A stretch of 64,000 nt of DNA from DASUBV01 sp036510065 (GTDB lineage Bacteria; Actinomycetota; Actinomycetes; Streptosporangiales; Streptosporangiaceae): assembly GCA_036510065.1 (NCBI GenBank), contig DATCEO010000024.1, forward strand, positions 39,219-103,218, in the 5' to 3' direction. Made by a program: the position numbers and the translations under genes. The notes below the pieces were generated by a model that ran no database searches, was not told the DNA's origin, and worked only from the letters and a program-made list of their open reading frames with translations. Numbering within the stretch: the first letter of the stretch is position 1; each line of letters starts with the position of its first letter. Below, in pieces: positions 7,947 through 16,647 of the stretch.

Positions 7947-8894
7947 ATGACACAAGTTCGAGACCACCCCGCATCTGTCAGCCGGACCGCTTCGTTCCAG
8001 CACATCGAGGTGACCCAGGTAGGCGGCGTGATCGGCGCCATCGTCGGCGGCATCCGGATCGGCGGCGACGTCGCGCCGGACGCGCTGGCCGAGCTGCGGG
8101 CCGCGCTGCTCCGGCACAAGGTCGTGTTCCTGCGCGGTCAGCAGGATGCCAGCGACGCAGAGCAGCTCGCCTTCGCCCAGCTGCTGGGCACCGTCACCAA
8201 GCCGCATCCGACGGTCGCCGGGGACGGGAACGCCGTCCTGCCGATCGACGCCGAGCAGGGCAAGGCCAACAGCTGGCATACCGACGTGACCTTCGTCGAC
8301 CGCGTCCCGGCGATCAGCGTGCTGCGAGCCATCACGCTGCCGCCCTACGGCGGGACGACGGTCTGGGCCAACACCGCGGAGGCCTACCGGCGGCTGCACC
8401 CGGCCCTGAAGGCGCTCGTGGCCGGCCTGCGCGCGGTGCACACCAACCTGTACGACTACGCCGCCGATCGCCCCCGGCTCGGCGGCGTCGACGTCCGGGA
8501 AGAGGAGTACCGCCGGGAGTTCGCTCACCTGGAGTTCGAGACCGAGCATCCGGTCGTCCGCGTTCATCCCGAGACCGGGGAGCCGGCGCTGCTGCTCGGC
8601 CACTTCGTCCGCTCGTTCGCCGGCCTGAGCACCGCCGACTTCCACAGCCTGTTCCCGCTGCTGCAGCGGCACATCACCAGGCTGGAGAACACGGTCCGCT
8701 GGACCTGGCGCGACGGCGACATCGCCATCTGGGACAACCGCGCCACCCAGCATTACGCGGTCGCCGACTTCGACGACCAGCCGCGGCTGCTGCACCGGAT
8801 CACCATCGCCGGCGATGTCCCGGTCGGGATCAGCGGCGACACCAGCGTGGTCCGCAAGGGCGACGCCAGCCACTACTCCCGGCCCGCCGCCTAG
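7947..8894 (+). CDS. Alpha-ketoglutarate-dependent sulfate ester dioxygenase (AtsK/Rv3406-like)
   Basis: Fe(II)/2-oxoglutarate dioxygenase of the TauD family, 315 residues. The iron ligands are H111 and D113 (WHTDVTF) and H269 (DNRATQHYAV), and R284 (LLHRITI) binds the 2-oxoglutarate carboxylate. The blocks LENTVRWTWRDGDIAIWDNR and ALLLGHF, with a C-terminal GDTSVVRKGDASHY, resemble the alkylsulfatase AtsK and mycobacterial Rv3406 more than taurine dioxygenase. These enzymes release sulfate from medium-chain alkyl sulfates for sulfur scavenging. No sulfur regulator or transporter is adjacent. The 150-bp upstream gap is locally AT-rich and probably holds its promoter. Confidence 0.82.
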   Translation: MTQVRDHPASVSRTASFQHIEVTQVGGVIGAIVGGIRIGGDVAPDALAELRAALLRHKVVFLRGQQDASDAEQLAFAQLLGTVTKPHPTVAGDGNAVLPIDAEQGKANSWHTDVTFVDRVPAISVLRAITLPPYGGTTVWANTAEAYRRLHPALKALVAGLRAVHTNLYDYAADRPRLGGVDVREEEYRREFAHLEFETEHPVVRVHPETGEPALLLGHFVRSFAGLSTADFHSLFPLLQRHITRLENTVRWTWRDGDIAIWDNRATQHYAVADFDDQPRLLHRITIAGDVPVGISGDTSVVRKGDASHYSRPAA

Positions 8895-9511
8895 GCAGAC
8901 GCGGGCCCGGGCCACGGGGCGATGTTCCGGGCCAGCATGGCTCTCCTGGATCCCGGCTCGCTGCCGGGCTGGTCCCGCTGGTCGAGCACCGCGAAGCCGG
9001 GCGGCAGCAGCGTGGCGGGCTCACCAGGACCCAGGCACCAGGCGGCGGGCAGGCCCGGCCGCGCGCGGCGGGCCGCTGTGGTAAGCCCTTCCCAGGCGAG
9101 CAGCCCTCCGGCGGCGACCACGCGGGCGGCGCGACCGAAGACGGTGCCGTCCCAGTACCCGGTGCACAGGACGAGCGCGTAGCGACCCGGCTCCGGGGAC
9201 CAGGCGGCGAGGTCGGCGTGGACCGGCGTGATCAGCCCGGCCAGCCCGCGGCGCTCTGCCTCGCCGGCGAGCAGGCCGAGCGCCACGTCGGAGCAGTCCA
9301 CGGCCGTCACGGCCCGGGCAGCCGCCGCCGCGGCCAGGGCGCTGCCCGACGGCCCGCAGGCCAGCTCCAGCACCGGGCCGGCCGGCAGGCTCATCGCCAG
9401 CGCCCGCGCGGCCAGCGGATGCACGGCGAACGAGGCGACGAAGCCAGGGCCGTAGCGGGCGTTCCAGTGCAGCGTGTCCGGATGACCGGCCATTCCCGCT
9501 GGCACGGGCAT
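8891..9511 (-). CDS. Class I SAM-dependent methyltransferase
   Basis: A 206-residue Rossmann-fold methyltransferase. Motif I is VLELACGPSGSAL, followed by AVDCSDVALG (acidic end of strand 2) and ALVLCTGYWD (motif IV region); the N-terminal HWNARYGPGF and C-terminal AMLARNIAPWP fit small tellurite-resistance/thiopurine-like methyltransferases. Substrate unknown. It converges on the dioxygenase gene with a 4-bp stop overlap, leaving no room for a terminator between them. Confidence 0.8.
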   Translation of the reverse strand: MPVPAGMAGHPDTLHWNARYGPGFVASFAVHPLAARALAMSLPAGPVLELACGPSGSALAAAAAARAVTAVDCSDVALGLLAGEAERRGLAGLITPVHADLAAWSPEPGRYALVLCTGYWDGTVFGRAARVVAAGGLLAWEGLTTAARRARPGLPAAWCLGPGEPATLLPPGFAVLDQRDQPGSEPGSRRAMLARNIAPWPGPASA

Positions 9512-9523
9512 GCGGCGCCGGTC

Positions 9524-10102
9524 CTACCGTCCCGTGCCCGCGGAGCCGGTGCCGGTCCCCGGGACGGCGCCGGGCGGCACACCGACCGGGCCAACCCCGG
9601 CGGCGTGCCGCCGGGCCAGCTCGCGGTAGGCCTCCGGGTTGCTCTCCACCCAGCGCTGCGCGCCGCCGGTCACCGGGCCGACGATCCGGGCGGGAACTCC
9701 CACGGCGAGCATGCCGTCGGGGATCTTCATGCCCGGCGGGACCGTGGCCCCGGCCGCCACCAGCGCCCGCCGCCCGACGACGACGCCGTCCAGCACCATG
9801 GATCCGTTACCCACCAGAGCCTCTTCCTGGACCAGCGCGCCGTGGACGACGCAGAGGTGGCCGATCGTCACGCCAGGGCCGATCTCGGTCACGGGGTCGG
9901 CGCCGCCGTGCAGCACCGACCCGTCCTGCACGTTGGCGCCCCGCCGCACGATGATCGGCCCGAAGTCGGCCCGGAGCACGGCGCCGTACCAGATGGACGC
10001 CTCGGCCTCGACGCGAACGTCCCCGACCAGGGTGGCGGTCGGCGCGATCCAGGCCGAGGGGCTGACCGTCGGCTCGCGGCCCTCAAAGGAAAACAGCGGC
10101 AT
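9524..10102 (-). CDS. Gamma-class carbonic anhydrase-like hexapeptide-repeat protein
   Basis: Left-handed beta-helix protein of 192 residues. The N-terminus MPLFSFEGREP, then LVGDVRVEAEASIWYGAVLRAD, is the standard start of bacterial gamma carbonic anhydrases. The three zinc-type histidines are present: H65 (SVLHGG), H82 and H87 (IGHLCVVHG). Repeated hexapeptide turns follow. The C-terminus is extended by a Gly/Pro/Thr-rich tail (GTGTGSAGTGR). I chose the ATG at 10102; an in-frame GTG five codons upstream is possible. Probable role is CO2/bicarbonate interconversion, though many relatives have no measured activity. Confidence 0.82.
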   Translation of the reverse strand: MPLFSFEGREPTVSPSAWIAPTATLVGDVRVEAEASIWYGAVLRADFGPIIVRRGANVQDGSVLHGGADPVTEIGPGVTIGHLCVVHGALVQEEALVGNGSMVLDGVVVGRRALVAAGATVPPGMKIPDGMLAVGVPARIVGPVTGGAQRWVESNPEAYRELARRHAAGVGPVGVPPGAVPGTGTGSAGTGR

Positions 10103-10228
10103 CCGCTCATCATGCACCCGGGAAATAAGTCGCCGCGGGCCCCCCGGCATGATGTCGAGAACCGCCGGGCGGCTCCGTCCTGTCAGTGAGTGCGCCCGGA
10201 CAGGCGCGCCGGAGGAGAGGACCCAGCG

Positions 10229-10633
10229 ATGACCAAGTTCCTGCTGCTGCAGAACTACGAGGGCGGCGACGGCTGCACGGTGCCGATGAGCGACTGGGCC
10301 CCGCAGGATATCCAGGCGCATATCGATTTCCAGATCGCGCTGAATAAGGAGCTCGCGGCGGCCGGGGAGCTCGTTGACGCCCAGGGCCTGGCCGGCCCCG
10401 AGCTGGCCAAGCGGGTGATCAGCGATGGCACGGCTGCCCCGGTGGTCACCGACGGCCCGTTCCCCGAGGCCAAGGAGCTGGTCGCCGGCTACCGCATGGT
10501 CGATGTGGAGTCGGAGGGGCGGGCCATCGAGATCGCGGCCCTGGCCTCCGCCGCGCCGGGCCCCGGCGGCGTCCCGATCCAGCAGCCGATCGAGGTCCGC
10601 CAGATCATGAGCGCTCCCCGCTCCGACCTATGA
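10229..10633 (+). CDS. YCII/DGPF-domain protein partnered with ECF42 sigma factor
   Basis: A 134-residue dimeric alpha+beta-barrel protein of the YCII family. The DGPF signature is at residues 75-78 (VTDGPFPEAKELVAGYRMVD). A GGAGGAG RBS sits upstream. Its stop overlaps the start of the sigma factor gene (ATGA), the arrangement typical of ECF42 systems, where DGPF proteins accompany the sigma factor; how they act together is not known to me in detail. A decayed copy of the same pair is at 60.5-61.3 kb. Confidence 0.85.
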   Translation: MTKFLLLQNYEGGDGCTVPMSDWAPQDIQAHIDFQIALNKELAAAGELVDAQGLAGPELAKRVISDGTAAPVVTDGPFPEAKELVAGYRMVDVESEGRAIEIAALASAAPGPGGVPIQQPIEVRQIMSAPRSDL

Positions 10634-11904
10634 CGCCAGAACCGGAACCAGGCCTGGAGGACCTGCTGCGCGACCTCGCGCCGCAGGTCCTCGGCGTCGT
10701 CGTGCGGCGGTCCGGTGACTTCGCCGCCGCCGAGGACGCGGTGCAGGAGGCACTGCTCGCGGCCGCCCTGCACTGGCCGGCCGGCGGGGTGCCGGACAGT
10801 CCGCGCGGCTGGCTGATCCAGGCCGCCCTGCGGCGGCTGACCGATCAGGTGCGCAGCGACCAGGCGCGGCGGCGGCGCGAGGCCGGCGCGGCGGCCGAGC
10901 CCCCGGCCGGCGGCGCCAGCGATCGCGACGACACGCTGCTCCTGCTGTTCATGTGCTGCCATCCGGCGCTGACCCCCGCCTCGGCCATCACCCTGACGAT
11001 GCGAGCCGTCGGCGGCCTGACCACGGCCCAGATCGCGAACGCGTTCCTGGTCCCGGAGGCCACCATGGCCCAGCGCATCAGCCGGGCCAAGCAGCGGGTC
11101 AAGGCCTCCGCTGTGCCGCTGCGGATGCCAGCCGCCGGTGACGAGTGGGCGCCCCGGCTGCGCTCGGTGCTGCACGTGCTGTACCTGATCTTCAGCGAGG
11201 GATCCACCAGCAGCGTCGGGCCGCAGCTGCACCGCGTCGAGCTGTCGAGCGAGGCGATCCGGCTGGCACGGCTGGTGCACGAGCTGCTGCCCGAGGACGG
11301 CGAGGTGGCCGGCCTGCTGGCGCTCATGCTGCTCACCGACGCCCGGCGCCCGGCCCGCTCCGGCCCCGGCGGCGAGCTGATCCCGCTGGCGGACCAGGAC
11401 CGCTCCCTCTGGGACCAGCGACTTATCGCCGAGGGAGTCGCGCTGCTGGCCCGCGCGCTCGCGCGCGGCGCCGTCGGCGAGTACCAGCTGCAGGCGGCCG
11501 TCGCCGCGCTGCACGACCAGGCGGCGCGAGTCCAGGACACCGACTGGCCGCAGATCCTCGCGACCTACCGGCTGCTGGAGCGGATGACCGGCAATCCGAT
11601 GGTGGCGCTCAACCGTGCCATCGCCACCGCCATGGTCCATGGGCCTGCTGCTGGCCTGGACCTGCTCGACGCACTCGACGAGCCGCTAGCCGGGCACTAC
11701 CGCCTCGATGCTGTCCGGGCCCACCTGCTGGAGATGGCCGGCGACGCGGCGGCCGCGGCCGAGCACTACCGCGTTGCGGCCAGTCGCACGACCAGCGTGC
11801 CCGAGTGGAACTACCTGACCCTGAAGGCGGCGCGGCTCCGGAGGGGGCAGCCGAGCACGGCGCAGCCGAGCACGGGGCCGGCGAGCACGGGGCCGCCGAG
11901 CTAG
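10630..11904 (+). CDS. ECF42-type RNA polymerase sigma factor with C-terminal extension
   Basis: A 424-residue extracytoplasmic-function sigma factor. Region 2 (QVLGVVVRRSGDFAAAEDAV) and region 4 (LTTAQIANAFLVPEATMAQR) occupy the first ~170 residues; the rest is the DUF6596/TPR-like tail (GLLALMLLTDARRPAR; NPMVALNRAIATAM) that defines the ECF42 group and probably replaces an anti-sigma factor. It is translationally coupled to the YCII gene by a 4-bp overlap. The last residues are an imperfect QPST/GPAST repeat. The stop overlaps the convergent NUDIX gene by 4 bp. Confidence 0.88.
   Translation: MTPEPEPGLEDLLRDLAPQVLGVVVRRSGDFAAAEDAVQEALLAAALHWPAGGVPDSPRGWLIQAALRRLTDQVRSDQARRRREAGAAAEPPAGGASDRDDTLLLLFMCCHPALTPASAITLTMRAVGGLTTAQIANAFLVPEATMAQRISRAKQRVKASAVPLRMPAAGDEWAPRLRSVLHVLYLIFSEGSTSSVGPQLHRVELSSEAIRLARLVHELLPEDGEVAGLLALMLLTDARRPARSGPGGELIPLADQDRSLWDQRLIAEGVALLARALARGAVGEYQLQAAVAALHDQAARVQDTDWPQILATYRLLERMTGNPMVALNRAIATAMVHGPAAGLDLLDALDEPLAGHYRLDAVRAHLLEMAGDAAAAAEHYRVAASRTTSVPEWNYLTLKAARLRRGQPSTAQPSTGPASTGPPS
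11848..11904 (+). repeat. 15-bp tandem repeat at the 3' end of the ECF42 sigma gene
   Basis: About 3.8 copies of a 15-bp unit of the form C(A/C)GC(C/G)GAGCACGG(C/G)G at 11848-11862, 11863-11877 and 11878-11892, then a partial copy ending in the stop codon. It encodes a QPSTA/QPSTG/PASTG/PPS tail and keeps the frame, so copy-number change would only alter tail length. Confidence 0.7.
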
Positions 11905-12443
11905 CCGAGCAGGTCCTCCGCTCTTTGCAGGGCCGCCCGCAGGTTGGCCTCGGAGGTGGCCGCGCGGGCCTCCGGGAAGGTCAGCCACCGCAGCGGCGCG
12001 TTCGGGCTCTCCGGCCGGGCCGCGTCCGGCTCCCCGGTGGCCAGGATGAACCGCACGTCCGCGTGCTCGTGGGCCGGCTCCTTGCTGTTAGCCGGCACGG
12101 GCACGATCACCACCTGCCGGATCCGCGCGTCGGGCCACGGCACGAGATCGGTCAGCCCGGTCTCCTCGCCGCCCTCGCGCAGCGCGATCGCCAGCGGGTC
12201 GCTCTCGCCCGGGTCGCCGTGCCCGCCGACGTGCAGCCACCCCTGCTGGCGCTGATGCCAGCGCAGCAGGACGCGGCGGGTGGCCGGGTGCACGATCAGC
12301 GCGGACGCCGTGACGTGCAGCGGCGTCGAGCGCTGCCAGGGATCGCGGGTGGCCGCGAGGAGCTGGCGGACCCGCTCCACGTCGGCCGTCTCGGTCTCGT
12401 CAGCGGGCTGGTAGCGGTCGAGCAGGCTCTGCAGGGCACCCAT
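11901..12443 (-). CDS. NUDIX hydrolase
   Basis: A 180-residue NUDIX pyrophosphohydrolase. The Nudix box is intact, from GGHGDPGESDPLA to LREGGEETG (the G-x5-E-x7-REUxEExGU pattern), and coordinates Mg2+ for cleavage of an X-linked nucleoside diphosphate. The N-terminal helical stretch (LLDRYQPADETETADVERVR) and WLTFPEA near the C-terminus fit a standalone housecleaning enzyme; substrate unknown. It converges with the sigma gene. Confidence 0.85.
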   Translation of the reverse strand: MGALQSLLDRYQPADETETADVERVRQLLAATRDPWQRSTPLHVTASALIVHPATRRVLLRWHQRQQGWLHVGGHGDPGESDPLAIALREGGEETGLTDLVPWPDARIRQVVIVPVPANSKEPAHEHADVRFILATGEPDAARPESPNAPLRWLTFPEARAATSEANLRAALQRAEDLLG

Positions 12444-12512
12444 GACGAGGGACCTTATAGGTGCGCGGGCTTATAGGTGCATGGCCGTGGGCCCGGAGGG
12501 ACGGTCCCGCGT

Positions 12513-13412
12513 TCAGGAGCCGGGCAGGAAGGACAGGTCGATGCGGGTGCGCCAGCCAGCACTACGGCCGTCGGGCAGCGTGCCGGCCCGCCGCATGACG
12601 TCGACCACCTTGGCCATGCCCGGCTCGCTCAGGGCCAGGTCGGCCGTCAGGCTAGCCGAGGTGATGAAGTGCTCGTAATCCCGCCGCGCATACTCCCGCG
12701 TCGTGGCCATCGCGCTCGCGGCCAGCTCGGTCGCGGCGTCCGGCTCGTCGTATAGCCACCGGGTGGCCTGCGCCAGCGCCGCCAGGAAGCCGCGCAGCGC
12801 CGCGGAGTGGGCGGCCGCCCAGCCGGGCCGCACGTTTACCGTGGTGAACTGGTAGTCCGGGACGTAGTCGGAGATCTCGCCCAGATCCGGGTAGCCCTGG
12901 TCTTGCGCGAGGTACTTGTGCGGCGGCGTCTGCAGGCCCGCGTCGAGTTTCCCGTCCTGGATCGCCTCCCACCGCGCGGACGCGACGCCGATGGCCTCCA
13001 GCTGATAGTCCGCGCCCGCCTGCAGCCCGTGCGCGGCCAGCATCTCGCTCACCAGCAGCGCGGTGCCCTCGGTGGCGTGCGAGACGCCCACCAGGGCGCC
13101 GCGCAGGTCGGCGATGGCGGCGATGCCCCGCCGGGCGATGAGCGCATTGGCGAGCTTGCGGGCATTCCCGCCGACGATGACCAGGGCGCCGCCGGGATCG
13201 CTCAGCACGCCCTCCGGTGTCCCCAGGCCGATGTCGACGCTGCCGTCCCGGGTGGCGCTGGTCACATTCTGGACCCCGTATAAGACTTTCGCGGTAACGG
13301 CGAGGCCCGCCTCGGCGAAAAGGCCCAGATGGTCAGCCGCCCATACCGGCATGTTGGTGAAGATTGGCGCGACCAGGCCAACGGTTAGCGACTGCCTCAT
13401 CCTCCGGGTCAT
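12513..13412 (-). CDS. NMT1/THI5-like substrate-binding-type protein without signal peptide
   Basis: Periplasmic-binding-protein fold of the NMT1/THI5 type, 299 residues. Recognisable are LVAPIFTNMPVWAADHLGLF (the opening strand and first helix) and DIGLGTPEGVLSD. Homologues are ABC-transporter solute-binding lipoproteins or pyrimidine-precursor binding/synthesis proteins. This one starts MTRRMRQSLTVGL directly at the mature fold: no hydrophobic leader and no lipobox cysteine. No ABC permease or ATPase is nearby. It is divergent from the flavin monooxygenase, so a cytosolic sensing or enzymatic role linked to that gene is possible. Confidence 0.7.
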   Translation of the reverse strand: MTRRMRQSLTVGLVAPIFTNMPVWAADHLGLFAEAGLAVTAKVLYGVQNVTSATRDGSVDIGLGTPEGVLSDPGGALVIVGGNARKLANALIARRGIAAIADLRGALVGVSHATEGTALLVSEMLAAHGLQAGADYQLEAIGVASARWEAIQDGKLDAGLQTPPHKYLAQDQGYPDLGEISDYVPDYQFTTVNVRPGWAAAHSAALRGFLAALAQATRWLYDEPDAATELAASAMATTREYARRDYEHFITSASLTADLALSEPGMAKVVDVMRRAGTLPDGRSAGWRTRIDLSFLPGS

Positions 13413-13556
13413 CTCCTCCGGCCCTCTATCATCGACGGGCCACCATCGCGCGGATCAGCTCAGCGGCGATACCTACTAGTCGTGTACCGTTCTCAAGAAA
13501 TTGATTCTGTCCTCCAGGAAATACGGGGGTCAAGGCACCGGGCCGGGAGGGATCGC

Positions 13557-15191
13557 ATGGCAGTCCGGGATGGTCTCCTCGAAGCGGACGTGATCGTCGT
13601 CGGAGCCGGACCGGTGGGACTGTGGCTGGCCGCTGAGCTCCGCCTCGGCGGCGCGACCGTCACCGTCCTGGAGAAGCGGATTCGCCGGTCCGAGCACTCC
13701 CGGGCGCACACGCTGCACGCCCGCACCCTCGAGGTCTTCGCCTCGCGCGGCCTGGTCGGCCCGTGGCTGGAGGAGGGCGTCGAGATACCGACGACGCACT
13801 ACGCCATGCTGTCCAGCCGCCTCGACCTGTCCGGGCTGGCGTCCGACTATCCGTTCGTCCTGTTCATCCCGCAGGTCCGGACCGAGGAGCTGCTCGAGCG
13901 CCATGCGATCGCGACGGGCGTGCGCGTACTGCGCGGCCTGGAGGTCTCCGATATCACCGTGACGGACACGGGCGTGAGCGCGACGGCGATCAGCCCGGCG
14001 GGCCAAGATGGCGACCAGCTTGAGCTCGCCGGCCGGTATCTCGTCGGGTGCGACGGGCGGCGCAGCATCGTGCGCACGGCCAGCGGCATCGGCTACACCG
14101 GTACCGAGGACGCGCTCACCTGCGTCATGGGCGATGTGCGCCTGGAAGACGACGCCGTGCCGCCCGCGCTGACCATGCACAGCGAGGGCGGCTCGTTTTA
14201 CGCCGTGCGCCTGGACGCCGCCCGGTACCGGCTGGTGGCCCTGGAGCACGCCACCATGTCGACGCCGCGCGAGGCGGTCCTCGGCCTCGATGAGTTCCGC
14301 ACCACCGTGAGCAGGCTGACCGGCCGCGACTTCGGCATGCGGGACCCCAGCTGGCTGACCCGCGTCGGCAGCGCGACCTTCCAGGCCGACCGTTATCTCC
14401 AGGGCCGGGCGCTACTGGCCGGCGACGCCGCTCACGTGCACTTTCCGATGGGCGGGCAGGGGCTCAACCTCGGCATTCAGGACGCGATGAACCTGGGCTG
14501 GAAGCTGGCGGCCGTCGCCCGGCTCGCCGCGGCGCCCGCCTTGCTCGACACCTACGAGCACGAACGTGCCCCCGTGGGCCGCGCGGTCATCGACGACACG
14601 CTGGCCCAGACCGGACTGATCGCGGTACCCGGGCGCGAGGGCCAGGCGCTGCGGGGCATGATGACCGCGGCGCTCGCGGAAAACCCGGCCCTTAACGCCA
14701 AGCTCGCCGTGGCCGCCGCCGGCATCGACGTGCAGTACCCGGCCGCGGCGGACGCGCATCCTTTCGTCGGGCGGCGGGTGCCGAACTTGCCGCTCCCCGA
14801 CGGCCGGGACGTCTTCGGGCTGCTGCGGCCCGGCCGGTTCTGCGTCGTCGGGCTGCCGCCGGCTGCCCTCGCTGACCACCTCGGGCCCGAGGCACTGGCC
14901 GAGCTGTCAGTCACGCCGGAGGGCTTCGCAGCGGCCGGTCAGCCCTGGGACCGGGTGGGAGCCGCGCTCATCCGCCCTGACGGGCACCTGGCCTGGGCCG
15001 TAGACCGCGACGGCGGCGTGCGGCCGGGCGATGCCCGGGCGGAGGGTGTCGCCGGAGCGGCCGGTGTCGCCGTCGCGGCCGGTGTCGCCGTCGCGGGCGG
15101 TGTCGCCGTCGCGGGCGGTGTCGCCGGAGCGGCCGGCGATGCCGTCGCCGAGCTGCTGCGCTGGCTGCCCGGCTTACGCCCGGCTGGCTAG
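13557..15191 (+). CDS. FAD-dependent aromatic (PHBH-type) monooxygenase
   Basis: Class A flavoprotein hydroxylase, 544 residues, using NAD(P)H and O2 to hydroxylate aromatic or polyketide-like substrates. The FAD dinucleotide fold is VIVVGAGPVGLWLAAELRL near the N-terminus, and the second FAD motif is GDAAHVHFPMGGQGLNLG followed by DAMNLGWKLA. The ATG at 13557 follows a GGGAGG RBS; 25 further in-frame upstream residues (from 13482) look non-coding. The C-terminal domain is thioredoxin-like as in rifampicin/polyketide hydroxylases, but is interrupted by a low-complexity alanine/valine/glycine repeat before the final LLRWLPGLRP helix. Confidence 0.85.
   Translation: MAVRDGLLEADVIVVGAGPVGLWLAAELRLGGATVTVLEKRIRRSEHSRAHTLHARTLEVFASRGLVGPWLEEGVEIPTTHYAMLSSRLDLSGLASDYPFVLFIPQVRTEELLERHAIATGVRVLRGLEVSDITVTDTGVSATAISPAGQDGDQLELAGRYLVGCDGRRSIVRTASGIGYTGTEDALTCVMGDVRLEDDAVPPALTMHSEGGSFYAVRLDAARYRLVALEHATMSTPREAVLGLDEFRTTVSRLTGRDFGMRDPSWLTRVGSATFQADRYLQGRALLAGDAAHVHFPMGGQGLNLGIQDAMNLGWKLAAVARLAAAPALLDTYEHERAPVGRAVIDDTLAQTGLIAVPGREGQALRGMMTAALAENPALNAKLAVAAAGIDVQYPAAADAHPFVGRRVPNLPLPDGRDVFGLLRPGRFCVVGLPPAALADHLGPEALAELSVTPEGFAAAGQPWDRVGAALIRPDGHLAWAVDRDGGVRPGDARAEGVAGAAGVAVAAGVAVAGGVAVAGGVAGAAGDAVAELLRWLPGLRPAG
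15045..15134 (+). repeat. 18-bp in-frame tandem repeat in the monooxygenase gene
   Basis: Five head-to-tail 18-bp units, GGTGTCGCC(GTC/GGA)GCG(G/C)(G/C)C, at 15045, 15063, 15081, 15099 and 15117, encoding GVA(V/G)A(A/G) repeats. They sit just before the last helix of the protein. Each unit is six codons, so unit gain or loss keeps the frame. Confidence 0.85.
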
Positions 15192-16212
15192 CTCTCGGCG
15201 GATCGCCGTCGGCGCCCCGCGCTGGCGGAGCCCGCCTGACGGCTGGGCCGTGCCGCCGGAGGCCCGGGTTCAGGCAGTTTGCGGTGCGTGCGACCGGGCA
15301 GCGCGAGGACCAGTTCGAGCCAGTGAGCCAGGTCCCTGATCTCACGATCCACGGCGGCGGTCATCGTCGTGTCGAACACCACGTCGTGGTGGATCGCGTC
15401 GACCCGCAGCATCCCGGCCTTGCGATCGGCGGTGGCGTCGAGCTTGCCCACCAGCCGGTCGCCGTACAGGATCGGTAGCGCGAAATATCCCCAGCGGCGC
15501 TTGGCCGCGGGCTTGTACATCTCCAGCTGATAGTCGAACTCAAACAGCTCGACCGTGCGCTTGCGGTCGTGGATGAGCCGGTCGAAGGGCGACAACAGCG
15601 CCGCACGCGCCGAGAACGGCTGGCCCAGCAAGGACGGATCGACTCGCCAGGTGCCCTTGACCCGTCGACGACGGCCGGCTCTCCGGCCTCGCCCACGTCC
15701 GTCGGCCCAACCGGATTTTCCGGTCCCCGGGCGCGCGCGACGCCCAGTGACCGCAGCCGCCGCTCGTTGCGGAGGCGCAGCGCCTCGTCCCTGGGGACCA
15801 CCGGGTCATCGGGTAGACCCGGGCAGCCAGGTCCCACAGCCGGTCGTTGGCCCGTACCCAGTCGCGGCGGGCCGCCCGCCAGCCGGCCAGTTCACCAGGC
15901 TCGGGCCTGATCCCAGGAGGCCATGTCCGCGCGGTAGAGCGCCAGATCCTCGCGGGGCCGGATCATCGCCCGCAGTTCCAGCAGCGCCCGGTCCGCCAGC
16001 GCGCCGGCCAGCTCGGCTGACGAGTACGACGATCCCAGGCGGCTCCAGGCCACGAGATCGGCATTGGGCGCAATCGCGGCGATCGGGTCGATCTGGAGCA
16101 GAGTCAGCTGCCGCACCGCATCAAGCAGCTCAGTCGGCCGCGAGCGATCCAGGAGCTGCGCGCGCACGGCGATGCGGCGCGCGTCGAGGCGGGAGAGCTC
16201 GTGGACGGTCAC
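15188..16212 (-). pseudogene. YcaQ/HTH_42 winged-helix DNA glycosylase-like gene, decayed
   Basis: Relic of a crosslink-repair DNA glycosylase (YcaQ/AlkX) family gene. The N-terminal part reads from the GTG at 16212: VTVHELSRLDARRIAVRAQ, LLQIDPIAAIAPNADLV and YRADMASW. The middle reads ELAGWRAARRDWVRAND joined to RLWDLAARVYP, so the block normally between them (with the DIPDT and WTNNRN region) is missing, about 60 codons. The C-terminal third is intact in one frame (LGQPFSARAALLSPFDRLIH; FEFDYQLEMYKPAAKRRWGY; YGDRLVGKLDATADR). At least three frameshifts separate the pieces. The product cannot be made. Confidence 0.82.
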
Positions 16213-16363
16213 GGCTTCGAGACTAGGGCGGATCCGACAGGAAGCCACTTGCCGCCGGAGCCAGGCGCTGATTGCGGTGACATGGACTGCGGCTTCGTCG
16301 CGCAGCGAGTTTGTCCTACCGGGTCGGGGCCTTAAGCATGCCCCTCGGACCCCGACGGCGCGG

Positions 16364-16520
16364 CTAGACCGGGTGGGTGTCGGGGGTGGCGGTGTAGGTG
16401 CGGCCGGCGGGGGTGGTCCAGATGAAGGTGCCGGGGCGGGGCTGGGTGAGGGTCCAGCCGAGGTGCTGCTTGAGGATGTGGTGGGCGCGGCACAGGCCAC
16501 CGTGCAAGTCATAACAACAC
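16364..16520 (-). pseudogene. HNH endonuclease (DUF222 type), 3' fragment
   Basis: Only the last ~45 residues remain: LCRAHHILKQHLGWTLTQ then a tail ending TATPDTHPV and TAG. The C-R-x-HH-x-x-K-Q-H pattern is the C-terminal half of the HNH motif of actinobacterial DUF222/HNH endonucleases. Upstream the similarity breaks off near 16520. An N-terminal fragment of the same family, same strand, lies at 17990-18392, suggesting one gene split by the intervening toxin-antitoxin, MMPL and LuxR sequence. Confidence 0.7.
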
Positions 16521-16647
16521 AGGTCGCCCGCACGGCTCCTCAGCGAAGGAGCGAGCATCATGCAGGAAGATCTCAACGAAGGCAGGCTTCCCTGATGAGC
16601 ATTCTCCGCTCGGCCAGCAGCAAGAACCTTGGCGCGACCGGCGGCCG

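Noticed and set aside
15045..15134. CRISPR array
   Set aside because: Units are contiguous 18-bp copies with no spacers and maintain the reading frame; it is a minisatellite in a coding sequence.
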